Shown here in pieces: positions 34,430 to 45,330 of a DNA stretch of 64,000 nucleotides. The notes beneath the pieces were generated by a model that did no database searches, was not told where the DNA came from, and worked only from the letters and a program-made list of their open reading frames with translations. Position 1 is the first letter of the stretch; each line of letters starts with the position of its first letter. The stretch comes from Trogon surrucura (Eukaryota; Chordata; Aves; Trogoniformes; Trogonidae): positions 2,914,001-2,978,000 of the forward strand of contig CM036618.1 in NCBI GenBank assembly GCA_020746105.1, given 5' to 3'. The position numbers and the translations under genes were made by a program.

Positions 34430-34890
34430 TAGGCTTTATCTCGGAAATAGTATTTCAATGCCTCACCCTGACTGAACCGCTGCCGGAGCTGCTGGCGGGT
34501 CAGCAATTTCCTCACCGAACCTCCGAAACAGGTGAAATCCTGGGCAGGGCTTGGAGCATCAATCAGCCGAACTTCTAAAATAGCAATCCCCGTAATAGGA
34601 TTAAAGGGCGCCAACCAATCGGGGCAAAGGCTTGAAGAGATTACGCGAGGCATGCGAGAGGAAGGATTAGCAGGAGACGCAACAAAAACGGGAGCCAGGA
34701 GAGCGCGCTTGGGCACGGAGCCACGCGCCATGCGCGCTTGGGGTTGAGTTGACCTCGCCACCTCTGCTCCAGGACAGCCAGGACTCACCTTCTCTTAATA
34801 AACTCTGTGGAAATTATCTTTTCTTCAGCATGAGATGGAGGCATCCGTAGTGAAATTATCTCCGACCTGTGAATTGACATTCTCTCATGG
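34430..34890 (+). mobile_element. possible solo LTR or LTR-like insertion (doubtful)
   Basis: The segment is CpG-rich (cluster at 34590-34760) in CpG-poor surroundings, which hints at a foreign or younger insertion. A CCAAT box at 34615-34619 and an AATAAA at 34797-34802 are spaced like the U3 and R parts of a retroviral LTR. A CA at 34886-34887 is directly followed by TGGTGAC, like the start of a tRNA-Trp primer binding site, but the following bases do not match. No clear TG start, target-site duplication or internal retroviral gene is visible. A 119-codon minus-strand frame here has no known similarity. It could also be a small CpG island. Confidence 0.22.
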
Positions 34891-35540
34891 TGACGTTTGA
34901 GCCGCAGACATTGAACTCCAGTAAGAAATGTGTGTCCTACCTGCTGCATAGGTTGTGCTTGTAAATCATGGGCTTGGCCACCTCACTGGTTTAAGTCAGG
35001 TGAGATCTGAGCTGTTGACAGTCTGCAACATCATCCCTCACCAACCGTGACGCCACGTCATGTAACTTCAGGCATTACCAAACACTGTTTCAGGCAGAAG
35101 ATGGAGGTTTGTGCTTTTGGAAACAACATGGCAGGAGTCAAGGGCGTCTTTCAATCTTCAGGTTTTTGGAGTTTTCTGGAATTGTAGCTTGAAATATAGT
35201 CTCCAATAAGCAAAAATCCCACTATTTTTCACTTGCAGAACTGCTCAGTTAGCTATGCTTCCCACTAAGCTGGGGACAGTGTGATCTTTTCACAAGTCTC
35301 TGAAGATCTCTCTCCAGCATCCCCAGGGTGGCCAGGGCAGCCTGAAAGCAGCCTTCTGCACCCAACCTGCACCAGAACCATCTGATCCTTTCAAAATTAT
35401 ATCTCTCTTTGCTGGTCTGAAAGCATCCTCTATACATTTGTCCACCTGACTGGGACCTTACTGGTGACACAACTGTCATGGTGATGGCATGCGAAAGAGG
35501 AGATGGATACTTCGACATGTCTCTTTGAACCGCAACAACA
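34891..35540. other. intergenic sequence, nothing recognised
   Basis: No retroviral internal sequence follows the LTR-like segment, and no gene is seen. Confidence 0.5.
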
Positions 35541-35788
35541 GGAATCATAGGATCATTTAGGTTGGAAAAGACCTTTAAGACCATCGAGTCCAACTGTTAA
35601 CCCAGCACTGCCGGGTCCGCCACTAACCCATGGCCATGAGCACCACATCTCCACAACTTTGAAATCCCTCCAGGGACAGGGATTCCACCACTGCCCTGGG
35701 CACCCTCTTCCAGGGCTTGGCAACCGTTCTGGTGAAGAAATGTTTCCTAATATCCAATCTAAAGCTCCCCTGGCACAACTTGATGCTA
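35541..35788 (-). repeat. CR1 LINE, 3' fragment
   Basis: The tail is at 35541-35556. TTTAGGTTGGAAAAGACCTT and the GAGCACCACATCTCCAC block follow on the plus strand. It ends at the region decoding the ORF2-proximal GCGCCAGGGGAGGTTTAGATT-like part. Good similarity to the 32.6-kb copy on the opposite strand. Confidence 0.93.
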
Positions 35789-37796
35789 CACACGAAAGCA
35801 CTTTTTGTTAGCAGATGTTAGACTGATGGGTGAATGCTGTGTAGCACTGGGTGTTGGTGTTGATCTACATTCACTAAACAAGGATTCTGAGCAGAGACAC
35901 GCGCACTCGTGTGTGCAAAGTACTTCAGAGTGGTGCCTGACCCTGGACACACCAAGATCCTGCTGCTCCTGCTGCTCCTGCTACTACCACTGATGCTGCC
36001 AGTGGGAGCATCGAATAAAAAAGTTGTTGCTTTTCACATACACCGCTTCACCTTTCTTTTCACAGGGGAATGCGTTCCGCTGAGAGGCCACTACACTCCC
36101 AAAAATTTTGGATACCGTCACCTGCTGTGATCAACATCTCTGTCTTCTGCTGCTCTGGCAGATAGCTGACAGCTGCTCCAGCACCGCGATGCACATTTGG
36201 GGTGTCACTGATAATAGTGCAAAACGTTTTTATTTGTTTTATCTCTGGGCAAAAGATCCCTTAGATGTTTTCTCGACATAGCTCTTTCCAACAAGATGAT
36301 TACATTTGCAAGGAGCCTCGGTGTGGACGCAGATATAACAGCAATTTATATGGAATGGCTCGTTCTTTTGTGTGTGTGCCATGCGCCATCAGCCTAAAGA
36401 CCATTTGTACGACAAAATTGAATCCGCTGCCGAAACCCACAGTTTTTTGTGTATCGTGTGCAGTAAACACACTGTGTACTGCGGTGAGATGTTTATATAT
36501 TTATTATCAATGTGTGCAGCTGGCTCTTAGTCCATTTTGAAGTTGGACTTTGCTTCAAACTAGGAGTTTGGGTCTCCACTGGGGAGAAAGGTTCATCTCC
36601 AAGGACAATTTTTTCTTGCCTACAACAGGATGGGATGAGCTGACCTCTGGCCATGCCCGTCTTCTCCTGCACAAGGAGGTTTCCTTCTATGGGAGGGCTT
36701 TTGAACAACAACCATCTTCTTGGGTCATGAGACACTTGTTTTATCTAAATATCCAGAGTAATCTCCGTGAGTGACAGGGAAATGCGCGTGTGTCTTGGTA
36801 AATTGCTGCGAGGGGCAGTTATCGCAGTTTGAGACGTATATCTGATTTTTGAACCTCACCTTGTCATGCAAACTGGGAGCAAGACTGAGTCAGCCAAAGA
36901 GCAGTCATTAAGATTGCATTTGTTTTATATATATAAGATCAATAGCCTGGGGCAAGTTTCCGTGGAAAATGTTTATTTTGTTAAAAAGTCACTCTTCATT
37001 GAGGAGACTGGAGAAAAAGAGAGAAAGATTTGTTAAAAAAAAAAGCGCCTTGAATATCAGATGAAAAAAAATGCTATAGAATTATGTATTTATTTGCTTC
37101 CTTTTAAAATGTCTTTGGAAATATGCCTTTGAGTATTTCTGACAAGCTCTGAAAATAAACGTAGCCAAACAAAGCTTAAGCCTGTCTATAGAGACATGGG
37201 ATATGTCAGGATTCCTCTGTCTAGACCCAATTTTTTTCATTTTTTTGGCTAATCCCATTCAGATTCCTGTGCTGACCCATTAATATAATACACGAGCTTC
37301 AGTCTGCTTCTGAACAGGAGCTGAATATCACTGGAAGAAGCAGCCACTGCCCTTCCATAGCCGTCACAACGACTCATGTTCCTCCTCCTGATGCGTTTTT
37401 AACATCTCCTGAAAAGTCACTTATTCAAACTCTTTTCTGCCAGCCCACTCCTCCCTCTTGAATCCAGTCAGGAGTCGCGAGATGAGGTATCCAAACCTCA
37501 GGCAAACATGGAACGCTGATGAGATGTGGGAGGTGTAGACGAAGCAGAGAGTCGTACCCACGCGTGGTGCTCTGCGGCGATGGGTGCTGGATCTGCTGCT
37601 TCTCCTGGTTTCAGCTGCTCCGTTGCTTTTGGGGGTTAAAGGATCTCCTGAAGGAAAGAGCTTGGTAGGTGAACGTTGATGTTCTTCTTAAGAATGCAGT
37701 TAAAAAATGTCTTTTTGAGGGAAAGGAAGAAGAAGAGACGTCCAAAAAGAGAACACAAGCCTATGGAAGATCTTGATCTGCTGAGTGCCATCTTTG
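35789..37796. other. intergenic sequence, nothing recognised
   Basis: Unique, mostly AT-rich sequence with a short CTGCTC repeat near 35960-35985. No gene or RNA was recognised. Confidence 0.5.
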
Positions 37797-37908
37797 GATC
37801 ATAGAATCATAGAATCATAGAATGTTAGGGGTTGGAAGGGACCTTGAAAGGTCATCAAGTCCAATCCCCCTGCCAGAGCAGGAACGCCTAGATAATGCTA
37901 CATAGGAT
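37797..37908 (-). repeat. CR1 LINE, 3' end fragment
   Basis: It has three perfect CATAGAATCATAGAAT-type tail units and GGGTTGGAAGGGACCTTGAA, read on the minus strand. It is close to the 30.5-kb copy in sequence and strongly 5'-truncated. Confidence 0.93.
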
Positions 37909-38437
37909 GTTCTAAACCTATCCAATATGGGAGATTTATTCCTGCTCCAGAGGACATCAAAGCCATAAACTCTATCCTGGCCCTGCTCATGGCAAGATTT
38001 CTGCATCGTGTGGGTCTCCAGCTGCTGGGTTGGGTGGAGGAGCATTGTCAGCCTCCAGAGCCCACAGCTGCGTTGACTTTTAGAGGTTGATTTCCCCAAA
38101 CCTTTGTCATCTGTAGCTGAATTTTCCTTCCAGACTATTAGATAGGCAGGATCTGTAACATATAGTAAGTGTTTGATGAAGGCTGAAGGGCAATCATGTT
38201 TTTTACCGACTTTTATTTAAACTTAATCTAAATGTAATTTAAGATTTATTGCATGCCCTATAAGCAAACAGCTCTGATTGAGCTTCTTGTTTTACCCAAG
38301 ACTGTGTTTTAGCCAGAGTGGTGGCCAGGGGCTCTGGAGGGCTGGTGGGCTTGTCGATTCTGGTGAAGGCTTGAGAGGTTGAGAGCCTTGTCAGCCTCAC
38401 CAAGACATCAGACCTCTTCCACTACTATTAAACTGAT
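37909..38437. other. intergenic sequence, nothing recognised
   Basis: No gene or repeat family was recognised. Confidence 0.5.
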
Positions 38438-38489
38438 GCAACGCAGCCGACATAACCAATATAACCGACGCAATATAGCCGATATAACC
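38438..38489. repeat. 20-bp direct repeat at the 5' junction of a CR1
   Basis: Copies of GCAACGCAGCCGACATAACC (38438-38457) and GCAATATAGCCGATATAACC (38470-38489) differ by four transitions and are 32 bp apart. They abut the CR1 directly. Confidence 0.8.
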
Positions 38490-38833
38490 CAATACCTGAA
38501 GGGAATCTACAGGAAGGCTGCAGAGGGACTTTTCACAAGAGTGTCCGGTGACAGGACAAGGGCAAATGGTTTTAAACTGAAGGAGAATAGATTTAGACTC
38601 GGTTTAGATCTTAGGAAGAAATACTTCAGTATGAGGGTGGCCAGACTCTGCATTAGATTGCCCAGAGAAGGTGTGGATGCCGCCTCCTTGGAGATGTTCA
38701 AGGCCAGGTTGGATGAGGTTTTGAGCAACCTGGTCTAGATAAGGGCATCCCTGCCCAAGGCAGGGGATTGGATTAGATGACCTCCAAGGTCCTTTCCAAC
38801 CTAAGACATTCTACTATTCCATTCTATGATTCC
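38490..38833 (+). repeat. CR1 LINE, 3' fragment
   Basis: It starts at CAATACCTGAAGGGAATCTA in the last part of ORF2 and includes GGTGGCCAGACTCTGCATTA. It ends with CATTCTATGATTCCCC. It has one extra GGTTTAGA insertion near 38601 compared with the 31.1-kb copy of the same subfamily. Confidence 0.93.
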
Positions 38834-40298
38834 CCTAGAAATCAGAGTTCCATTTCCCCTCCCAAATAATCCTGAAGCACCCCAGACCCACACAATGGTG
38901 CAATCTAAGTGGACCACACAGTGATAGGAGAGGTCACCTGAGTGATGTGGAACAGCCACTCCACAACAGAAATGAGCTACATCCTGGGTTTTTGGCTCCT
39001 GTTTAGTAGTTAAGTTTGCACCTAAACCTGGGAGCCAACCGGCAGAGTCGTGTCACGCCCATGTTATCAGAGTCCCCGAAACCAGTTGGACACATCCCAA
39101 CTGCCTTTTGGGGTTGGCACTTGTCCTGCTGTGCTGAGCAAGCCCACGTTCTGCCACCCCAAGGTCTACCAGTATAGACATGGGCTTTGAGTTTTGCATC
39201 TGCCTCCTGCAGGTAACACTCCTGATTCCCTGCACCAAACCCTACAGCTGGGAATTCTTTCCACCTTTCTGACTCAGAGGTCTCTTCAATGAACATTTCA
39301 TGGCACTGAAGGCTCTACATACAGTTATACTTCAGATGCATTCCCAAGTATCAGTATATCAAAAAAAGAAGAAAAATGCAGCTTAGAAGGTACACAACTC
39401 TTAATGTCTTTAAAACCCCTTTTAAAGGAGTATAGCTGGATTTTTTTTTTTTTTGCTTTTGTATAGAGTCACTCCTTCGGGACTTACTCTGGGTATAAAC
39501 TTGTGCTGGTACAATCTAACATCCGAAATAAATCTAAAGTTGAGGTAATCTTTTTGAGCTCAGTCTTATAAAACACTGAGTACCATCCGCACCTGGAATG
39601 ATTGTGTTTCTTAATTCCACCTCTGGGTGCAACAGAGGATCTTGCTGACCTTTTTTTACGGGGCTTAACACTCTGTTCCCATCTTCATGATGCTCCTGTT
39701 GTGAACCTTGAAGGTGCCTCTGACACTTCACTTTTCTCTCATGAAAAACACAGGCTATAAGCTCCTCCTGAACAGCCCCTTCTTGTAAATAAATATATTT
39801 TTTTCACAAAATTCCCTTCAAATGTTGCAGGTTAAGTACTTTCACCTGCTTACTGAAGTGTGCATCGTATTATCAGTACCAACATTAATGTATAACTCAC
39901 ATATGGTAAAAACCTCTCAACCTATATCAAAGATTTTCTCAGTGCCTTCCTGTAAGAAGTCAAATGAGTCCTGGTGCAATTTCAAGTAGAAAGGCTCGAC
40001 CAACCTAAATATCAAAGCTTGTGTTACTCCCTAGAGCAGCTTGTTTGTCCAAACAATCCCATGCCACTCAACTCCACTCTTCCATCGCCCACAGGCTGAC
40101 GTGAGTGTGGGCCCTTCCTCTCAATCGCCTTCTTCCTCAGGCAATTACTTGCAAATCAGACACAAGACCCCAACATCACAGTCTTGGGGCCCAGTGTCCA
40201 TCTCACAGCTGGCTCTGTCAGAAATAGTGAAATTAATGGAGTCCAAGTGGTCATCAGCAGCACAACCCTGGTGTGGTTCTGACCGCTACTGAGTGAAG
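38834..40298. other. intergenic sequence, nothing recognised
   Basis: Unique sequence with a poly-T run near 39441-39454. No gene or RNA was recognised. Confidence 0.5.
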
Positions 40299-40324
40299 GA
40301 GCTCTGAGCAACCTGGTCTAGGTG
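40299..40324 (+). repeat. CR1 LINE 3' region, left piece of a split copy
   Basis: GAGCTCTGAGCAACCTGGTC belongs to the CR1 3' part. Its continuation resumes at 40487 after an interrupting minus-strand CR1. Confidence 0.8.
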
Positions 40325-40486
40325 AATCAGAATCATAGAGTAGTTCCAGCTGGAAGAGACCCTGAAGATCACTGAGTCCAGCCTTTGTCCCAGCCTATCA
40401 ACCTACTAAACTCTGTCCCCCAATGCAACATCTAGTCATCTCTTAAACACTTCCAGGGATGGTGACCCAACCACCTCCCTGAGCAA
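40325..40486 (-). repeat. CR1 LINE, nested insertion inside another CR1
   Basis: A minus-strand CR1 3' end (tail AATCAGAATCATAGAGTAG, then CCAGCTGGAAGAGACCCTGA). It is truncated at 40486 in ACCTCCCTGAGCAA. It splits a plus-strand CR1, so it is the younger of the two. Confidence 0.85.
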
Positions 40487-40578
40487 GATATCTCTGCTCA
40501 CTGCAGGGAGGGTTAGACCAGATGACCTTTAAAAGTCCTTCCCAACACAAACCATTCTGAGGTTCGACGAATCTATGA
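40487..40578 (+). repeat. CR1 LINE 3' end, right piece of a split copy
   Basis: GATATCTCTGCTCACTGCAG continues the piece that ended at 40324 and leads to GACCAGATGACCTTTAAAAG and a decayed tail. Confidence 0.85.
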
Positions 40579-42769
40579 AATAATATTCAAACCCACTCTA
40601 GCATGGGTTAGAGCTTGTTCTTCATAGTTTCTCTGGGTGCAACCACCCTCTTTAGGAGAACAAGAGGCTTTGGCAGTGTGGGTGTGACCACCCCACCCTA
40701 GCCGTGCTGGAACCAGAGTGCAGACCCAGCGCTGGTTATTTTAGCAGGACAAGTGCAGCATTAATGTCACCATTACATGTGCTGGCAACCCAGCCTGTTA
40801 TTAGAGTAGCCATCTTCCAGTGCATTTACTTCATCATGGGCTTCAGTTGTATTTCCTAAAGCTGTACTGTGGGAAAGTTGTAACTGGAATCTTGAAATTT
40901 AATTTAGCAGTTGCTGGGCTGTTGGGCGTTTTTTCTGCCCGTTGTACGCCAGACGTAATCATATTCTGTCAGAGGCAGAATAAGTCAGTACGTCCTGCAT
41001 TACTAAGTGTAGGACGAGTTTATTAGCTGCTGAGTTCCCCTGGATTTGGTTTTTTTTTTGGTGGTTGTTTTCATGTTTTAATATTTTCTCCTACGACATA
41101 TGTACATATTTGTTTTTGTGGCTCTTGTCTGCGGACTTCGGTGTGTTCTGTTAAGTGGGTAAATCAAGAGAAATTACGAAAATACCAAGATGGAAGGGCC
41201 AGGCAGTGGTTTAGGTAAGGTAAAATAACAGACAACCTTAGCTCTGTATATCATTAATAATCTGTATTCTGCCAAGGCTGGGAAAGGGAAAGAGAAAGTG
41301 AGAGTATGGGTGGGAGCTGATGCTAGAAATGAGTCTGGAGCAGACACAAAGTGATTTTGTGTCTGCCTGTGTGGACGATCTTCACTTTGCTGTTACTCTT
41401 GAGATGCGATCACCTCCAAGAGACGTGTCAGCCCTGGGGACACGGTCACCTCCCTGCCCAATTCACATCAGCTCAGAGCAGTGGTGAACATTCATCTGTT
41501 GACCCCCATTTCTGTTGAGATACCCGTAGAAACCTCAAGCAGCCACATAGTTAACTTTCCTGGGATAAGGTGTGTTTTCAAAACCTGCGTTGAGAGTTGG
41601 AAACGCAGGGAAACTCCATGTACTCAGGCTGCCTCTGCTTTTGCTATGTAGGTCAAAATACATGTGAAACCAAAGGATGAAAAGGAACCACCACAGTATC
41701 AGATATGTCCAATGTAAATGCCTTTAAGAAAAAAACAACTAAAAAGAAAAGTGAATTCATGACTACCTCTATTATGGCCTAAATTCATTAATAACCACTG
41801 AAATTACAAAGGGACAACCAACACCAGAATTTAAGCAGCGACTATTTCTGAGCTGCTGCTGCAGAGCCTGACCCCAGGTTTAGGGGAAGGACTGACCCAC
41901 GTTTTGACATAAAAATTGTTCTTCCATGGGTGCAAATGGCAGAATCTGTCTGGTCACTGATGTCAGCACCGTAACACCACATGGACGTGCTCCTGGCTGG
42001 AGGGCTGCTGTGAAGATGCCCAGATCCCTCGGAGAAACTCAGCTGCGGTCCCCTGGCGGCTGCCTGCTCCTGCCAGCGGTCCTCAGTTGACATTGTCTCC
42101 TGGCCTCGCCTCTGAATGCTTCTCTGTCCTCTTTTGCTCCCTGTTGGAAGCCCTTTCCCTTTGGCAGATTGATGGGGGGGTGGTGGTGTCCTCAGCGGCC
42201 CTACTGCCATCTGTGTCCCCCCTCCTGCTGCAACATCCCAGAGGCACCACCACTTTGGGATGGGCTTCCAGGGGTCAGGTTTGTCCTCTAACCACTGCCG
42301 AGTGGAGCCAACATCTCACCTGACAACGACGTCCAACCACGGCACAGCCAAGCATCCTGCCTATTTAAGACAGAGCAGATATGGAGAGGCTTTCCTTTTG
42401 CTGTCAGGTTTGCTCCATAAAAACCTCTTATTCCAAGGCGATCGGGCCGCAGGAGGGAGCAGGAGACCAAATCTCCTGGTTCCTCTTCTGGCTTCATCCC
42501 TTCTCCATCCCTGTGGCTTTTCTCTCCCCTGCCTGCTGCTAATCAGCATTCCTGGCAAAGGGCAGCACTTAGTGCCCGCGGAGCGTGGGGAGGTCGTCGG
42601 GGATACGATGTTCCCGCCTGGGCTCCTGCTTCCAGCATCCCCAAACTGCCCCTTTCCCGAGTTCAAAGCCGCCGTGGCATAAAAAAAAAGGATTCAGCCT
42701 GGTGCGCTGGGTCCTACCCAGGAAAGGAAAGTTGTTTTCGCAGCACTTGCGTTTAAAAAGAGGAAAAAA
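40579..42769. other. intergenic sequence, nothing recognised
   Basis: Unique sequence. GC content rises from 41.85 to 42.7 kb with overlapping frames on both strands, none with recognisable domains. Confidence 0.5.
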
Positions 42770-42778
42770 AAAAAAAGT

Positions 42779-42855
42779 ATTTGTATATGTGTATGCGTGT
42801 TTGTGTGCGCGCACGCGTGTGTGTGTATATAAATACATATATATATATTTTCCCC
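42779..42855. repeat. TG/CG/TA alternating microsatellite, Z-DNA prone
   Basis: Positions 42802-42830 alternate pyrimidine and purine without a break, including TGTGTGCGCGCACGCGTG. A TA-rich stretch follows to 42855. Such sequence readily adopts Z-DNA under supercoiling. Confidence 0.9.
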
Positions 42856-42889
42856 TCTGAAACAACTCGCTTCCCTTTGGGAATAAAGG

Positions 42890-43345
42890 GGATCTTTAAA
42901 AATGCAAAAATTCCTTCCAGACAGTTTGTCATGTCTTACTAGAAACAGCCGACCCTATTAGCAATTTAAATGATGTCTCCTATTAGCATAATTTTTAATG
43001 AAGCGCAGCACGTGTCTCACATTTGCGTTTCCGCTGCGGATGGGGAGGAGGCACTCGGACCCTCAGTGAACGTAGTAGAAATTGGCTTTGAGAAGACGAG
43101 GAGGGACGCCGCAGCCTTTTGACAGCGACTCAAGCCGGGTGCCATGAAATTCAGAGTTGGGGGCGTGCATGCGTTCTAATGATCCCCTGCTAGGGCGGTT
43201 GATGGTGTCCACACGGTCGTCATAACGGGCCAGCCTACAGACAACACTGCAGTGTGACACCGCGTAGATGCTTACCGCAGAATTAACATCGCATGCTCTT
43301 GACTCGCTTTCATAAGTTTTGAGGCCCGGCCAGGACTTTTTTTTA
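42890..43345. promoter_or_regulatory. candidate CpG-retaining regulatory element
   Basis: Unique sequence with CAATTTAAATGATG and GCATAATTTTTAATGA near 42960-43000, followed by many CpGs to 43330 (for example GACGCCGCAGCC and CACCGCGTAGATG). It directly precedes the ATTCT array. The texture suggests a conserved non-coding element. No frame with recognisable similarity overlaps it. Confidence 0.3.
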
Positions 43346-43375
43346 GAATTCAAAAAAAATTTTTCTCCAAATTTT

Positions 43376-43975
43376 ATCTATTCTATTCTATTCTATTCTA
43401 TTCTATTCTATTCTATTCTATTCTATTCTATTCTATTCTATTCTATTCTATTCTATTCTATTCTATTCTCTCTATATAATATATATTAATATTTTATATA
43501 TTTTTAAAGATTTTAAAAATTTTTCTCCCAATTTTATATATTTTATTTTATTTTATTTTATTTTATTCTATTCTGTTCTATTCTATTCTATTCTATTCTA
43601 TTCTATTCTATTCTATTCTATATACATAATATATACGTTATATATTTATATTTTATTTTTTAAAGATGTTTTAAAAATTTTTCTCTAATTTTTATATACT
43701 CCTATTCTATTCTATTCTATTCTATTCTATTCTATTCTATTCTATTCTATTCTATTCTATTCTATTCTATTCTCTCTATATAATATATATTACATATTAA
43801 TATTTTATATTTTTAAAGAATTCTTAAAAAATTTCTCCAAATTTGATATACTCCATTCTAGTCTAGTCTAGTCTAGTCTAGTCTATTCTATATATATAAT
43901 ATATTATATATATTACATATTTTTTCTATTTTTATTTTTTTTTTTATTTTCTCCAAATGTTATATATATAACCGG
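43376..43975. repeat. higher-order (ATTCT)n array with AT-rich spacers
   Basis: Four pentanucleotide blocks start near 43377, 43541, 43702 and 43854, a spacing of 164, 161 and 152 bp. Each is followed by a related AT-rich spacer of about 70 bp with TATATAATATAT, TTTTTAAAGA and TTTTCTCCAAATTTTATATA-like parts. The first three blocks are (TATTC)n of about 90, 80 and 70 bp. The fourth is short and has drifted to (AGTCT)n. So the pentamer and spacer amplified together. Confidence 0.93.
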
Positions 43976-45049
43976 GCGGAAAACCTTCCCGGATAAAAAA
44001 TGCCGTGGGAATAGGTCACCACAACTGTTGGTCAGCAAGCCAGGTTTCGAGCCGCAGGTGAAGGGAGCAAAGGAGAAACAGATGTGGTGAGTTGTACGCG
44101 GGTGGTTTTGCTTCTAGAGCAGCTGTGGCGAGTTGTGGGAAGGTCTGTGAATTATTCCTGTTGGGGAATGGATGAAAAAAGTCATCTCTGTTGTCCAGCT
44201 TCACCAGTGAAAACATAGAAAGGGCCCGCTGGAATGTTTTTAGGATTCAGAAAAGGTTGCAAATAGCCCGTTGTTGGATGCGCACAGAGAAACCATCGTT
44301 TTCATTTATGTATTTTTTGGTTTTTTTTCCCAAAAGTCTGGGGAATAGCAGGATTTTTCTTCCCTGCTGCCATTCATAAAGTCTTCAGTAGCTGTTACAC
44401 ACGATCCAGAAACTTTCTCAGGGCTGCTATTGCAACGCCAAGCGCTCCCTACCCACCCGGGAGTCCAAAAGGGGTTAGCAAACCCAGAATGACAGACGGC
44501 AATAAACGCTAAATAAAACCACTCACCACTCCAGATCTGTTCTTATTATTTCAAATTGTTATTTGCTTTACAGTACCCTCGTGGCAGCGCGCACGAAGGG
44601 AATGCCAATGGCTTTTCAACTCAAACATCAGCTAGAGAAGGGCTGTTGCTTTTGGTTTTGATTTTTTTTTAAAAAAAACATCCGTGATTTCTCTAAGATG
44701 AAATAGTAACTGAAATTTGCCCGTTTTTCCCCCCTGCTTTTCCCCTGTTTTTCCCACTTCTCCCCGCCTGCAACGCCGATCCGTCGCACTACGCCAGGTC
44801 CTCCCGCACGAGCCATTTGCGGCGTTAGAAGGGAAATCGTGCGTGGGTGTGAAATCTTGTGTGCACACATGTTCCGCATTTTGTTTGCTTAAAAGCCCGT
44901 GCAAAGCTCTTTTTTTTTTTTTTTTTTCCTCCCCCCCTTAATGGGAAAATCCTCCCGGGAACTGAAGTTACACAGGTGATAACACACAACACAAACCAGT
45001 AACCGATCCCCTATGGGGAGGACGGAAACATCCTTGTGCTGGGCCACCC
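43976..45049. other. intergenic sequence, nothing recognised
   Basis: A T run lies near 44910-44927 and A/T runs near 44662-44680. No gene or repeat family was recognised. Confidence 0.5.
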
Positions 45050-45330
45050 TTCGGGGACGCAGAAGGTCACTTGGACCAACCTTTCCCCCACGTTGGCTTC
45101 CCCGCCTCGCGCGCGAGTGCTCTGCCACGATACGGAAACATCCTCATTAGGATAATAGGCAGATTTCCAGGATCCACTTCTGATTCCCTCGTCCTGGAAC
45201 GGTCCCAAATATCACAGATGTTTTGACGGCTCTCCCGGAGGGCGGCGGCAGCAGCTCGTCCTCCGCTTTCGGCACGTCGAGCCCTGGCACGCGGCGAGCT
45301 GCTGGGGCTCTGTTCCGTGCCGGGGATGGC
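45050..45330. other. small CpG cluster
   Basis: About twenty CpGs in 280 bp, including CCTCGCGCGCGAG near 45104-45116 and GGCGGCGGCAGCAGCTCG near 45241-45258. It may be a small CpG island or distal promoter. No transcript evidence is visible. Confidence 0.4.

Noticed and set aside
43376..43970. Possible CRISPR-like array of repeats and spacers
   Set aside because: The regular 160-bp spacing reflects a simple-sequence higher-order repeat in a vertebrate genome. The spacers are near-identical, not unique.
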